Of a stretch of 64,000 nt of DNA, positions 44,350 to 52,314 are shown one piece after another (position 1 is the first letter of the stretch; every line of letters starts with the position of its first letter). This DNA is from JBLMYQ01 sp050260055. GTDB lineage: Bacteria; Bacillota; Clostridia; Acetivibrionales; UBA4821. The stretch is from positions 149,756 to 213,755 of the forward strand of contig JBLNBO010000033.1 in NCBI GenBank assembly GCA_050260055.1. The letters run 5' to 3'. The notes beneath the pieces were generated by a model. It did not search any database, had not been told where the DNA came from, and saw only the letters and a program-made list of their open reading frames with translations. The position numbers and the translations under genes were made by a program.

Positions 44350-44653
44350 TTGCTTCCTGACAATTTAAACTTACTAAAAAGCGTCCGATAATATCGGACG
44401 CTTTTTGTTTAACCTTTTTTCTTGCGCACTTTCTATATTCTTAAATATTATGTATACTAAATGGTTTAATAATGAGAATATAAATGCCATTCTTATGCCG
44501 TTTATCTCCGGCATAGGCTGCTATATTTGCAAATCTGATCGCCATTGCCATGGCTGAAGACTTATCTCCAGATGAACAGAATGCACTGGGAAACCTTTTT
44601 ATTAAATTTTCATACTATATCTATATCAAAAACAAAATGAAAGGAGTAAAAAC
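44350..44653. other. Gap between the 194-aa gene and paralog 1
   Basis: Holds the terminator at 44376-44410 and the gene relic at 44517. Apart from these I see no further gene. Confidence 0.5.
44376..44410 (+). terminator. Terminator of the 194-aa protein gene
   Basis: AAAAAGCGTCCGATA pairs with TATCGGACGCTTTTT and is followed by TGTTT. Confidence 0.85.
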
Positions 44654-44681
44654 ATGTCATTTCCAAATATACCTGATATAG
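44517..44681 (+). pseudogene. Possible 5'-truncated small gene
   Basis: After TAG 44514 a frame encodes FANLIAIAMAEDLSPDEQNA, then LGNLF, which reads like a clostridial small-protein family with AEDLS..E...LGN. It lacks a proper start and its 3' end runs into AT-rich sequence and the next gene start. A relic is the best reading. Confidence 0.3.
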
Positions 44682-45025
44682 AACCTGATATAGACCTTAC
44701 CAGAGACCAAGTAATCAATTTACTTTTAGCATCAATAGCTTTTGAGGAGTTAGGTTTAGCTCATATCATTAACGCTGAAGCTGAAAAAATCCAATTTGTT
44801 TTAGGCACACTTGATAACCAGCCTCCTCCTCCACCTTGTACAATGAATAAATTATTGGAGATTAACCGTTCAGTAGAACATACACTAAGGAGTGTAATCA
44901 AGAATCAAATGCTTCTACAATTTAAGTTGGAAGATGTATTAAATATAATATGTGAGGCATCTTCCAGTTCAACAACTTCATGCACTACCACCCATACAAC
45001 ATGCACACATTTTCATTCAAAATAA
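44654..45025 (+). CDS. Surface-island paralog 1 with Thr/Ser-rich tail
   Basis: Shares the N-terminal domain MSFPNIPxxxPDI, RDQVINLLLASIAFEELG and IIN(A/S)EAEKIQF with the genes at 45141, 45528 and 48016. The domain (about 95 aa) ends in RSVIKNQMLLQFKLEDVL. The tail is short and rich in Ser, Thr, His and Cys. There is no signal peptide, so export would be by spore-coat assembly or another route. A spore- or cell-surface glycoprotein role is my inference from the Thr-rich tails of its paralogs. AAAGGAG precedes the ATG. Confidence 0.65.
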   Translation: MSFPNIPDIEPDIDLTRDQVINLLLASIAFEELGLAHIINAEAEKIQFVLGTLDNQPPPPPCTMNKLLEINRSVEHTLRSVIKNQMLLQFKLEDVLNIICEASSSSTTSCTTTHTTCTHFHSK

Positions 45026-45048
45026 AATTTCATTTACATATTCTTTGT

Positions 45049-45078
45049 AAAGGCACATTAAGTGCCTTTATTCTTTTC
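45049..45078 (+). terminator. Terminator of paralog 1
   Basis: AAAGGCAC/GTGCCTTT with T-rich tract. Confidence 0.75.
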
Positions 45079-45140
45079 ACCTAATTGTTTTAATTAACAT
45101 AAAATATATCAATATATTAAAAATAAAAAGGAGTAATAGC

Positions 45141-45503
45141 ATGTCATTCCCGAATATTCCTAATGTTAGCCCTGATATTGATGTTAATAGAGATCAAGTT
45201 ATCAATTTACTTTTAGCATCAATAGCCTTTGAAGAACTAGGATTAGCTCACATTATCAATTCTGAAGCTGAGAAAATCCAGTTTGTTGTTGGCACACTGG
45301 AAGGGCATCCTCCTCCAGCACCTCCTACCATGGATGAACTGCTGAAAATTAACCGTTCCGTAGAACAAACATTAAGAACTGTAATCAAAACCCAAATGCT
45401 TCTTCAGTTTAAGTTAGAAGATGTTTTGAATATCCCAGGTGAAACAACTTCTAGCACTACTACTAGCACCACAACTACTACAACAACTACTACAACAGTA
45501 TAA
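45141..45503 (+). CDS. Surface-island paralog 2 with Thr-rich tail
   Basis: The N-terminal domain is about 80 percent like paralog 1 by eye. After the domain, the last roughly 20 residues are almost only Thr and Ser, a likely O-glycosylation target. AAAAGGAG precedes the ATG. It lies 24 nt before paralog 3 and is probably cotranscribed with it. Confidence 0.65.
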   Translation: MSFPNIPNVSPDIDVNRDQVINLLLASIAFEELGLAHIINSEAEKIQFVVGTLEGHPPPAPPTMDELLKINRSVEQTLRTVIKTQMLLQFKLEDVLNIPGETTSSTTTSTTTTTTTTTTV

Positions 45504-45527
45504 TTTACGTTAGAAAGGAGTAAAACA

Positions 45528-45926
45528 ATGTCTTTCCCAAATATCCCTGACGTTAGTCCTGCTATTGATGTTAATAGAGATCAAGTCATTAATCTATTAC
45601 TAGCGTCAATAGCATTAGAAGAATTGGGATTATCTCATATTATCAATTCTGAAGCTGAGAAAATCCAGTTTGTTATAGGCACACTCGAAGGGCATCCTCC
45701 TCCGGCAATACCAACAATAGATGATTTGCTAAGAATCGACAGGTCTGCAGAACGTTCTTTAAGAACCGTAATCAAGAACCAGATGCTTTTACAGTTTAAG
45801 TTGGAAGATATCCTAAAGATTCCTGGCGAAACAACTTCGAGTACTACCACAAGTACTACCAGTACAACAACCACTACAACAGCTTCTTCGGGTATTCTAA
45901 ATACTATAAAAAGGTTCATGTTTTAG
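45528..45926 (+). CDS. Surface-island paralog 3 with Thr/Ser-rich tail
   Basis: Same N-terminal domain (SPAIDVNRDQVINLLLASIA). The Thr-rich stretch ends in a short hydrophobic-basic tail (SSGILNTIKRFMF) that might contact a membrane or coat. AAAGGAG precedes the ATG. Confidence 0.65.
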   Translation: MSFPNIPDVSPAIDVNRDQVINLLLASIALEELGLSHIINSEAEKIQFVIGTLEGHPPPAIPTIDDLLRIDRSAERSLRTVIKNQMLLQFKLEDILKIPGETTSSTTTSTTSTTTTTTASSGILNTIKRFMF

Positions 45927-45940
45927 CATAAACAAAATTT

Positions 45941-45970
45941 ATCCCGCGTAATCGGCGCGGGATTTTTTTA
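45941..45970. terminator. Bidirectional terminator between convergent genes
   Basis: ATCCCGCG/CGCGGGAT stem followed by seven T on the plus strand; on the minus strand it follows the glycosyltransferase stop at 45972. Confidence 0.8.
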
Positions 45971-45971
45971 T

Positions 45972-47255
45972 TTAATTAGTAATAAGCGGTTCAATTTGGT
46001 TTTTAAAAATCCATTGCGGCGAATATATCTGCCTGGTTAGTGTTTTTGAATAGATAACGCTGTTATCTCTCATTATATTAACTATCCTCAGTGCATGTTC
46101 CTGTAAATATGCCAATTCTGATGGATTATACTTTTCTTTAGTATCATAACCGAAATTGCGGGCATCCCATCGCATAAAATATGCATGCAGCTTTTTACCC
46201 AACTCTTCCAATGCAGGAACTGCTTCATTTAATACTAAAAAGTTTCCTCTGCTTGCAGCTTCAAGAACTGTAAGTCCAAATGACTCAGAATAAGATGGAC
46301 ATATAAATAGATTTGATAAAGTAAAAAGCTCCATAACTCCTTCCCTTGGAAATCCATGGGGATAACCCAAATCAGATGTAAATACAATGTCATCCTCATT
46401 CAGTCCATGTATGTAGCCTACTTTTTTTACTAGCTCTTTATATACTTCCGGTTCAATATCCATGCTCGGGAAATCGCAAAAGACAATTTTTACAGTTCTT
46501 TCTGTCTTGCTGAATATTGTGCCTCCCAATGCTGCTATTTTTTCAAATTTTTTGCCGGTCGTTAGTCTTGCTGGATATACTATTAAAATATCAGGAGTAA
46601 TTAAATCAATATGCCTTGAAATATTTTTTATGTCACCACTCATACTTTCTAGCAAGTCCAAGCTATTACTCACAACCCTGCACCTGCCTTCTGGAACATC
46701 ATACTGTTTTGCAAGAGCTGCTATTCCCGCATAAGTAGGATAAATGTATGTTGTGTTGGGCATAGAAGTATACCGGGCCGAAAAGGGCCATTTTACTTTA
46801 GGCGGCCTATTTACAGGTGCGGAATGAGTCATTGCAATAAACTTTATATTAGGTAGTTTTTCTTGCGCTTTTCTAATGGCAACATTGTGTAATAAGTGCC
46901 AGCCTTGATAATGTATGTCATGCATAATACATATATCTACATCTTCCAGCTTTTCCACCAAATCCGCTGCCACTATATCAGCTTCGTCAAAAAATGTTTT
47001 ATGTAGTTCTCCGTCAGGCTGTGAATAATCACACCAGGTTATCTGCTTTCCTTCAAATCTATTTGCAACCTTTACCCACTCGATTCTTTCATCCATGAAA
47101 ATACCTTTTCTTTGATTATCTGGGCAATCTTCGCTTACCAATACCTTTACATCTATATTAGCATCCAAAAACATTCTTAATTGTTCGGCGACCACATTGA
47201 CAAGAGAATATGTATTACTTAGCCCGTTGAACATTGTTAGTATTGCCAGTTTCAT
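45972..47255 (-). CDS. Glycosyltransferase family 4
   Basis: GT-B fold typical of GT4: an N-terminal domain starting LAILTMFNGLSNTYSLVNVV and a C-terminal domain with SESFGLTVLEAASRGN, the E-rich sugar-nucleotide motif. It probably transfers a sugar from a nucleotide donor in the cytosol. The start is ATG 47255 (GGAGG 6 nt upstream); the longer frame from 47279 is not supported. It overlaps the end of the preceding gene by 41 nt. The neighbouring Thr-rich paralogs are candidate acceptors. A 28-aa gene-free margin at the 3' side holds the terminator. Confidence 0.88.
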   Translation of the reverse strand: MKLAILTMFNGLSNTYSLVNVVAEQLRMFLDANIDVKVLVSEDCPDNQRKGIFMDERIEWVKVANRFEGKQITWCDYSQPDGELHKTFFDEADIVAADLVEKLEDVDICIMHDIHYQGWHLLHNVAIRKAQEKLPNIKFIAMTHSAPVNRPPKVKWPFSARYTSMPNTTYIYPTYAGIAALAKQYDVPEGRCRVVSNSLDLLESMSGDIKNISRHIDLITPDILIVYPARLTTGKKFEKIAALGGTIFSKTERTVKIVFCDFPSMDIEPEVYKELVKKVGYIHGLNEDDIVFTSDLGYPHGFPREGVMELFTLSNLFICPSYSESFGLTVLEAASRGNFLVLNEAVPALEELGKKLHAYFMRWDARNFGYDTKEKYNPSELAYLQEHALRIVNIMRDNSVIYSKTLTRQIYSPQWIFKNQIEPLITN

Positions 47256-47514
47256 ACAATTCCTCCATTTTTTTTGCATATTGCTTAATAATTTTATTTT
47301 TACTTTTAATTATCTGTTGTAATCTTAAAATATCATTTGATTGAATTTCAAAAAAACAGTCGCTCAAATTGTATTGATTTACTAAAGTATGTAATAAAAT
47401 ACTATTATTAGAGTATTCTTTAACTATTACCAGCTTATTAGTGTTAATACTATATAATTTTTTTAATACTTGATTTGATATCTTGCTGTTTTTAGTCATC
47501 TTCATAACATTCAT
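47215..47514 (-). CDS. Small hypothetical protein between a paralog and the GT4 gene
   Basis: No family recognised. It is 99 aa, lysine/asparagine-rich and helical (RLQQIIKSKNKIIKQYAKK). It overlaps the end of the upstream paralog by 23 nt and the GT4 start by 41 nt, so the three are translationally coupled. Internal ATG codons at 47505 and 47499 could be the real start. Confidence 0.5.
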   Translation of the reverse strand: MNVMKMTKNSKISNQVLKKLYSINTNKLVIVKEYSNNSILLHTLVNQYNLSDCFFEIQSNDILRLQQIIKSKNKIIKQYAKKMEELYETGNTNNVQRAK

Positions 47515-47821
47515 CTCTGCAAAAATGAATTTTATGAAGCACCTCTAATGCAGCCAATAATTTTTTGTAAAGAATCCATTCTTTCATAATAATAGTATCC
47601 AATAAATTTGATGATGTTTTGTTGAAACACAAAATTTCATCAATTGATATGCTTGTTGGGAAGTCCTGGTTTTTTCCAATAAATGCTTGTATCCTTTCAG
47701 CTTCTGCATTTAATAAATGAGACAATGAAATTTCTTCTAGTGCAATAGATTCCAGCAAATCTATAATTGCCTCCCTAAGCTTAGGTCTATGCTTATTTTC
47801 AGGTATCTGGGGCATGCTCAT
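47492..47821 (-). CDS. Surface-island paralog 4, divergent, no Thr tail
   Basis: Keeps the family pattern (MPQIPENKHRPKLREAIIDL, LESIALEEISLSHLLNAEAERIQ) but is shorter and ends in charged residues (CRDECYEDD) rather than Thr. AAGGAG lies 8 nt before the ATG. It is the first gene of a probable operon with the 99-aa gene and the GT4 gene. Confidence 0.6.
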   Translation of the reverse strand: MSMPQIPENKHRPKLREAIIDLLESIALEEISLSHLLNAEAERIQAFIGKNQDFPTSISIDEILCFNKTSSNLLDTIIMKEWILYKKLLAALEVLHKIHFCRDECYEDD

Positions 47822-47897
47822 AGTTTCATCTCCTTCAATCTTGTTCTAAATAAATATATTCAGTATTGTATTGCGCTATAACGGTTTTTTAGAAAAT

Positions 47898-47930
47898 AAA
47901 ACGGCTGTCTTTAATTTAGGCAGCCGTTTT
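47898..47930 (-). terminator. Terminator of the Thr-repeat gene
   Basis: AAAACGGCTG pairs with CAGCCGTTTT, with T-rich sequence downstream on the minus strand. Confidence 0.7.
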
Positions 47931-48015
47931 ACAATTATACAATTGTTTCCATCTTACTTTACATTATCTGGTTTCTTGTCTTCGCTTTTTATTTTCATGC
48001 CTTTCTATACTGTTG

Positions 48016-49149
48016 TTATACACATGGACCAAAAACTTTAGCATGAGCTGCTATATAAATATTAGTAAACCCAGTTACATCAATATTCGTAAACGTATAC
48101 ATATGATATTCGCTAGGATCAGTAATAGTATGCTTGTTATCGAATTGTCCCGGAATACTTGTTGATGGAACAGTGTTGTTACTTACCTCAACTTGCACTT
48201 CAGATAATATATAAGAAGAATTTGTTGTGAACGTTACTGATAAGGTATTACCACTACGAGTAGCAGTTACATCTCCAATATCAACATGCGTAGCACCAAG
48301 TACAAGATTAACAGTTATTGATGTTTGACCGTTTGGTAATATGAAATACTGCGCATTTCCTGTTGTTCCGTAACTTGTTCCTTCTCCCCAGGCAGAACCC
48401 TCGCACGTGGTTGTAGTTGCAGTAGTAGTTGTAGAGGTAGTTGTAGTCGACTCTGTTGTCGTGGTTGTAGACTCTGTTGTCGTAGTCGTTGTCGATTCGG
48501 TTGTAGTTGTTGTTGTCGATTCAGTCGTAGTCGTGGTTGTCGATTCAGTCGTAGTCGTGGTTGTCGACTCGGTTGTAGTTGTTGTTGTCGATTCAGTCGT
48601 AGTCGTGGTTGTTGATTCAGTCGTTGTAGTTGTTGTAGAAGTCGAAGTTGTTGTCGTAGTTGACTCAGTCGTTGTGGTGGTGGAAGTCGAAGTTGTTGTC
48701 GTGGTCGACTCTGTCGTTGTGGTGGTGGAAGTCGAAGTTGTTGTTGTGGTCGACTCTGTGGTTGTGGTAGTTGTAGAAGTTGAAGTTGTCGTTGTCGTTG
48801 ACTCAGTCGTTGTTGTTGTAGAAGTCGAAGTTGTTGTCGTAGTTGACTCACCTGGAATTTCCAATACATCTTCCAGTTTAAATTGAAGAAGCATTTGGTT
48901 TTTGATTACGCTTCTTAATGTTTGTTCTACTGAACGATTAATTTCTAATAATTCAGCCATTGTCGGAGGTGCTGAAGGAGTATGACCTTCAAGTGTGCCA
49001 ATGACAAACTGAATCTTTTCTCCTTCTGAATTGATAATATGAGCTAATCCTAGTTCTTCAAAGGCTATTGACGCCAATAACAAATTGATGACTTGATCCC
49101 TATTAACCTCAATATCAGGGCTAACATCAGGAATATTTGGAAACGACAT
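48016..49149 (-). CDS. Surface-island paralog 5 with long Thr-repeat region and C-terminal domain
   Basis: The family N-terminal domain (residues 1-95) is followed by about 145 residues of near-pure Thr with EST and TSTS spacers, then a domain of about 130 residues starting CEGSAWGEGTSYG, which contains beta-strand-like sequence and ends in GPCV. Thr repeats are typical of heavily O-glycosylated exosporium or cell-wall proteins. The start is ATG 49149 (AAAGGAG upstream). Gene has its own terminator and stands next to a nucleotide-diphospho-sugar transferase-like gene. Confidence 0.7.
   Translation of the reverse strand: MSFPNIPDVSPDIEVNRDQVINLLLASIAFEELGLAHIINSEGEKIQFVIGTLEGHTPSAPPTMAELLEINRSVEQTLRSVIKNQMLLQFKLEDVLEIPGESTTTTTSTSTTTTTESTTTTTSTSTTTTTTESTTTTTSTSTTTTTESTTTTTSTSTTTTTESTTTTTSTSTTTTTTESTTTTTTESTTTTTTESTTTTTTESTTTTTTESTTTTTTESTTTTTTESTTTTTESTTTTSTTTTATTTTCEGSAWGEGTSYGTTGNAQYFILPNGQTSITVNLVLGATHVDIGDVTATRSGNTLSVTFTTNSSYILSEVQVEVSNNTVPSTSIPGQFDNKHTITDPSEYHMYTFTNIDVTGFTNIYIAAHAKVFGPCV
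48407..48852 (-). repeat. Tandem Thr-codon repeats in the surface protein gene
   Basis: Units of about 24-27 bp encode ESTTTTTT and longer units encode TTTTTSTSTTTTTEST. Codons vary between units (ACA, ACC, ACG, ACT), so the DNA repeat is imperfect and copy number could change in frame. The complementary strand shows a spurious Val-rich frame. Confidence 0.8.
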
Positions 49150-49245
49150 ATATTTCTCTCCTTTCATTAAAACATAAAAGATTTCTTTTTATATATTATG
49201 TAAACAGGACAATATTGGTGTTACTCTCAATTGTAATTATTATAA

Positions 49246-49280
49246 AAACATCCCTCTAAAATTTTCTTAGAGGGATGTTT
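49246..49280 (-). terminator. Terminator of the 288-aa transferase-like gene
   Basis: AAACATCCCTCTAA with its exact complement, 7-nt loop. Confidence 0.75.
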
Positions 49281-49297
49281 CTAACTTGCAGCCAGAA

Positions 49298-50164
49298 TCA
49301 CAAATAAATTTGTTTCAAAGATGGACTCGGATTATATTTAGACTTTAGGGCAATATATAAACAGTAGTCTTTTACCTTTTCAGAAGGCATTTCCCCTGTC
49401 CATAGACTATCATATTTCCCATCAGCAAAATAAAACTTCGAGAACACATTATTTGTATGCCAGCAGTGAATATGTGGATGGTTAACTATACTGTCCTCAG
49501 ATGCACTGCCAAAATCCAGCAGTTGGTCATTAATAATCATCTTTTCTACAAGATGATTGGCGGCTATCTCCATGCTGTACATAGTAATTACACCAAAATA
49601 CCATCCAGGCCATGCTCCTTTTTGATTCTTGAACTCTACTGTTATAAGATAGTTAGCTACCTTTAAAGCTAATCTGCAAACCTCGCGCACTAGAAAAGCA
49701 CTTCCGTAATGACTCGAACCAATATTGTAAATTCCTTTATGCTTGAGTCCAAAATGTTCAGATATCCGTTTGATATTCTCTCTGACTTCATCATTATTAA
49801 CATATCCGCCCCTACCTACAGTATATAACGCAGGATAAAATGTATTCCAAGCAGGTGTCAAAAATGTATCAAGATCGGTTCTCAAGATATATTCATAACC
49901 TTCCAAGAAATCTGATTTATCACTTACTAAACAACTTATAGAATTGATGAACCGATATGATAACCAATCGGAAGGGCTGCTTAATGGCGGGCACTCTACT
50001 TTAATACAGTCATCCGGCACTTTTATTAAAGCTTCATTGGTTCCGAATACTACCAAGTCTGTATCGTCACAATTTATATACTTTAAAGATTCATAAAGAG
50101 AATTAAACTGTAACATTAACGGTTTCTTTCTTTCTAAATATACTACAATCGCTCTTTTTTTCAT
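49298..50164 (-). CDS. Nucleotide-diphospho-sugar transferase-like protein
   Basis: A GT-A-like protein with a DxD-type motif (LRTDLDTFL, near residue 97) and HPHIHCWHTNN near the end. The exact GT family is not recognised by eye. It is cytosolic, with no signal peptide. GGGAG precedes the ATG. It lies upstream of the Thr-repeat protein on the same strand, and is divergent from the methyltransferase gene. Confidence 0.65.
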   Translation of the reverse strand: MKKRAIVVYLERKKPLMLQFNSLYESLKYINCDDTDLVVFGTNEALIKVPDDCIKVECPPLSSPSDWLSYRFINSISCLVSDKSDFLEGYEYILRTDLDTFLTPAWNTFYPALYTVGRGGYVNNDEVRENIKRISEHFGLKHKGIYNIGSSHYGSAFLVREVCRLALKVANYLITVEFKNQKGAWPGWYFGVITMYSMEIAANHLVEKMIINDQLLDFGSASEDSIVNHPHIHCWHTNNVFSKFYFADGKYDSLWTGEMPSEKVKDYCLYIALKSKYNPSPSLKQIYL

Positions 50165-50282
50165 TTTTTCTCCCTAAGTTAACCTTCTTATTAGTCTAAT
50201 TATTCTTAGTATTAATAATATGCACATCGTCTTATTATGTCGCATAATTTGGAATGTATTAATCTTTGAAATGAGGGAACTT

Positions 50283-50825
50283 ATGCCATCTAGTTATTTT
50301 TATCCAATACCAACTATTGTTCAATTTATGTGTTCGGCCAATCCAAAATCAATTTTAGATATTGGATTTGGATTCGGTAAATACGGATTTCTAGCCCGTG
50401 AATATCTTGAAATTTGGCTTAATAGATATCATTCTTCAGAATGGCAAATAAAAATTGACGGCATAGAAATTTTTGAACCGTATATTACTGATATTCAAAG
50501 ATGCATTTATAATAACATCTTCATAGGAGAAGCCTTAACCATAATGAGGGCCATGAGTAATGAAACATATGATTTGATTATTGCCACAGATATTCTGGAG
50601 CACTTTGAGAAAGTTGACGGTATACAATTCTTACAGGAATGTAAAAGAATTGCCAAGAAAGCCTTAATCAGTACACCAAAAAACTTTCATCCACAGCAAA
50701 CCGTTTTTGGGAACGAGCATGAAAAGCACAAATCACATTGGACAAAAGAAGAATTGTTAGAATTAGGTGCAAAAGATATTCTGCCAGATGGCAGTAGTAT
50801 CTTAGCAGTTTTTAAGAATGATTAA
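50283..50825 (+). CDS. SAM-dependent methyltransferase, class I
   Basis: Motif I is ILDIGFGFGKYGFLA; LIIATDILEHFEKVDG and ALISTPKNFHPQQ follow as in small-molecule methyltransferases. The start is ATG 50283 (GAGGGAA upstream), not the first in-frame ATG at 50220. With the adjacent sugar genes it may modify a glycan, but the substrate is unknown. Confidence 0.75.
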   Translation: MPSSYFYPIPTIVQFMCSANPKSILDIGFGFGKYGFLAREYLEIWLNRYHSSEWQIKIDGIEIFEPYITDIQRCIYNNIFIGEALTIMRAMSNETYDLIIATDILEHFEKVDGIQFLQECKRIAKKALISTPKNFHPQQTVFGNEHEKHKSHWTKEELLELGAKDILPDGSSILAVFKND

Positions 50826-51018
50826 GAGAAAAAGGCAAGCATAGCTTGTCCAGCAATAAAAGTCATTTCTTAGTATTTACAAACATAATATTTAAGAGTA
50901 AAATTTTACTAGCTAAACACGTAAACAATTATATAAAGAAAGGTTAGAAAACTTACTAACCTAGATGATGTCCTTGTCACAGTATCCTTCAAATAATTAT
51001 GGAGGGAGGATGTAAATT

Positions 51019-51501
51019 ATGATGTCAAAATCGTCGTCTAAAAGAACCTTATTATCGTTTGTAATCTGTATACTCATCATATTAATATGTGCGGCTCCCG
51101 TCTTTGCCCATGGTAAATCTCATTGTAAATCCCATGAGTATATAGGGACTGGGGAAAAGTATAACATTCAAACCACATACCAGTATATAGATTCAAACTA
51201 CCACAAGCAAATTCAAACCGGGTCGATTCGATATCCTGTGTATCGCTTTTACAATGGGAAATGGCACTTTGACCGCTATCTAGAGAAGGTTGATTCTTTT
51301 AGAACGGAAAACAATTGGATTTTACACAGAATAGATACGCAAACAGGGCGATGCATGGATTGCAACTATCAAATCTACTACCCATATAATTACTGGGACA
51401 GTTGGGATCAGTATAACAATTATCCCTATTACCCTTATTATCCATACGGGGATAGTATTAACGAAAACGGGCCTCCCAGTATTCCACCGCCGCCTAGGTG
51501 A
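51019..51501 (+). CDS. Secreted Tyr/Pro-rich small protein
   Basis: The signal peptide (LLSFVICILIILICAAPVFA) is followed by a folded-looking middle segment with HKQIQTGSIRYPVYRFYNGK and a pair of cysteines in GRCMDCNYQ. The C-terminal 45 residues are rich in Tyr, Asn, Asp and Pro (NYPYYPYYPYG, PPSIPPPPR). GGAGGGAGG precedes the ATG. No family recognised; an envelope or spore-related role is possible. Confidence 0.6.
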   Translation: MMSKSSSKRTLLSFVICILIILICAAPVFAHGKSHCKSHEYIGTGEKYNIQTTYQYIDSNYHKQIQTGSIRYPVYRFYNGKWHFDRYLEKVDSFRTENNWILHRIDTQTGRCMDCNYQIYYPYNYWDSWDQYNNYPYYPYYPYGDSINENGPPSIPPPPR

Positions 51502-51530
51502 TAAGTGAATATTAAAAATTGGCAAGGACG

Positions 51531-51561
51531 TTTGGGGACATTTTTAATGTCCCCTTTTTGT
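51531..51561 (+). terminator. Terminator of the Tyr-rich protein gene
   Basis: GGGGACATT/AATGTCCCC followed by five T. Confidence 0.85.
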
Positions 51562-51734
51562 ACCCTTTTGAAATATTTATATTGCTTTTATTATAGCTTT
51601 TCATATAAAATAGAAATAATGGCAAATCCTACTATTTAATGAATCCGGAGGAATCAATTTCTTCTTGAAATTAACTTCTGCTGTAGCAAAAGTGCTGTTA
51701 AGCCAAAAACAAATGTTTAGGGAGGTTTTGTTTC

Positions 51735-52244
51735 ATGGGTGCGCATTATTTATTGTGTCTTCCTTGGGTAATGCTGGCTCTCCTCATTTGTATGGTTGTA
51801 CATGAATTTGGCCACTTTACAGCACTGAAAGCATTAGGCGTTCGGGTAGAAACATTTACTGTCGGCACAGGTAGGTTGCTTCTAATGATAATAACAGGCC
51901 GAGGATCCGCATTATACCTTCGTCGGGCCCCTATAGTCGCACATATAATGCAGGATCAATTGCAATTTCGAAGGCTGGCCAACTATAAAAAAATTATTGT
52001 ATTTACAGCTGGACCAATATTTGATTTTGCTCTTGCGTTTTTAGTACTCTCATTTTTGATACATTATAACTCAAGTTCTATCCCTATTGATTTTCCCTTT
52101 GTTAGTTTGGAGGTACTTGCAGTGAACAATGGTTTAAATCTGTTAGTATTAATAATGACAATCAGCTTCTGGGCTGGAATTTTGAATTTATTTCCGTTTA
52201 TGAAATCTGATGGAATGCAAATAGCAAATCTAAAAAGCAAATAG
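51735..52244 (+). CDS. M50-family membrane metalloprotease (site-2 protease type)
   Basis: The zinc motif HEFGH lies in the first membrane helix (residues 24-28), and the third zinc-ligand region is NLFPFMKSDGMQ, a variant of the NxxPxxxxDG motif with the Asp kept. Three to four hydrophobic segments. There is no PDZ domain. Similar small S2P proteases act in regulated intramembrane proteolysis. GGGAGG precedes the ATG. Substrate unknown. Confidence 0.82.
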   Translation: MGAHYLLCLPWVMLALLICMVVHEFGHFTALKALGVRVETFTVGTGRLLLMIITGRGSALYLRRAPIVAHIMQDQLQFRRLANYKKIIVFTAGPIFDFALAFLVLSFLIHYNSSSIPIDFPFVSLEVLAVNNGLNLLVLIMTISFWAGILNLFPFMKSDGMQIANLKSK

Positions 52245-52250
52245 TTAATT

Positions 52251-52287
52251 AAGAATCTCCGCATAATTGCGGAGATTCTTAATATTT
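52251..52287. terminator. Terminator between convergent genes
   Basis: Perfect 13-bp stem AAGAATCTCCGCA with its complement and a 4-nt loop. Confidence 0.8.
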
Positions 52288-52314
52288 GCGATATGCAGTT
52301 CTTGCCTATCTAGT

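Noticed and set aside
48407..48886. Plus-strand frame of almost only Val, Ser and Asp
   Set aside because: It is the complement of the Thr-repeat coding sequence on the minus strand and has no start signal or biological composition.
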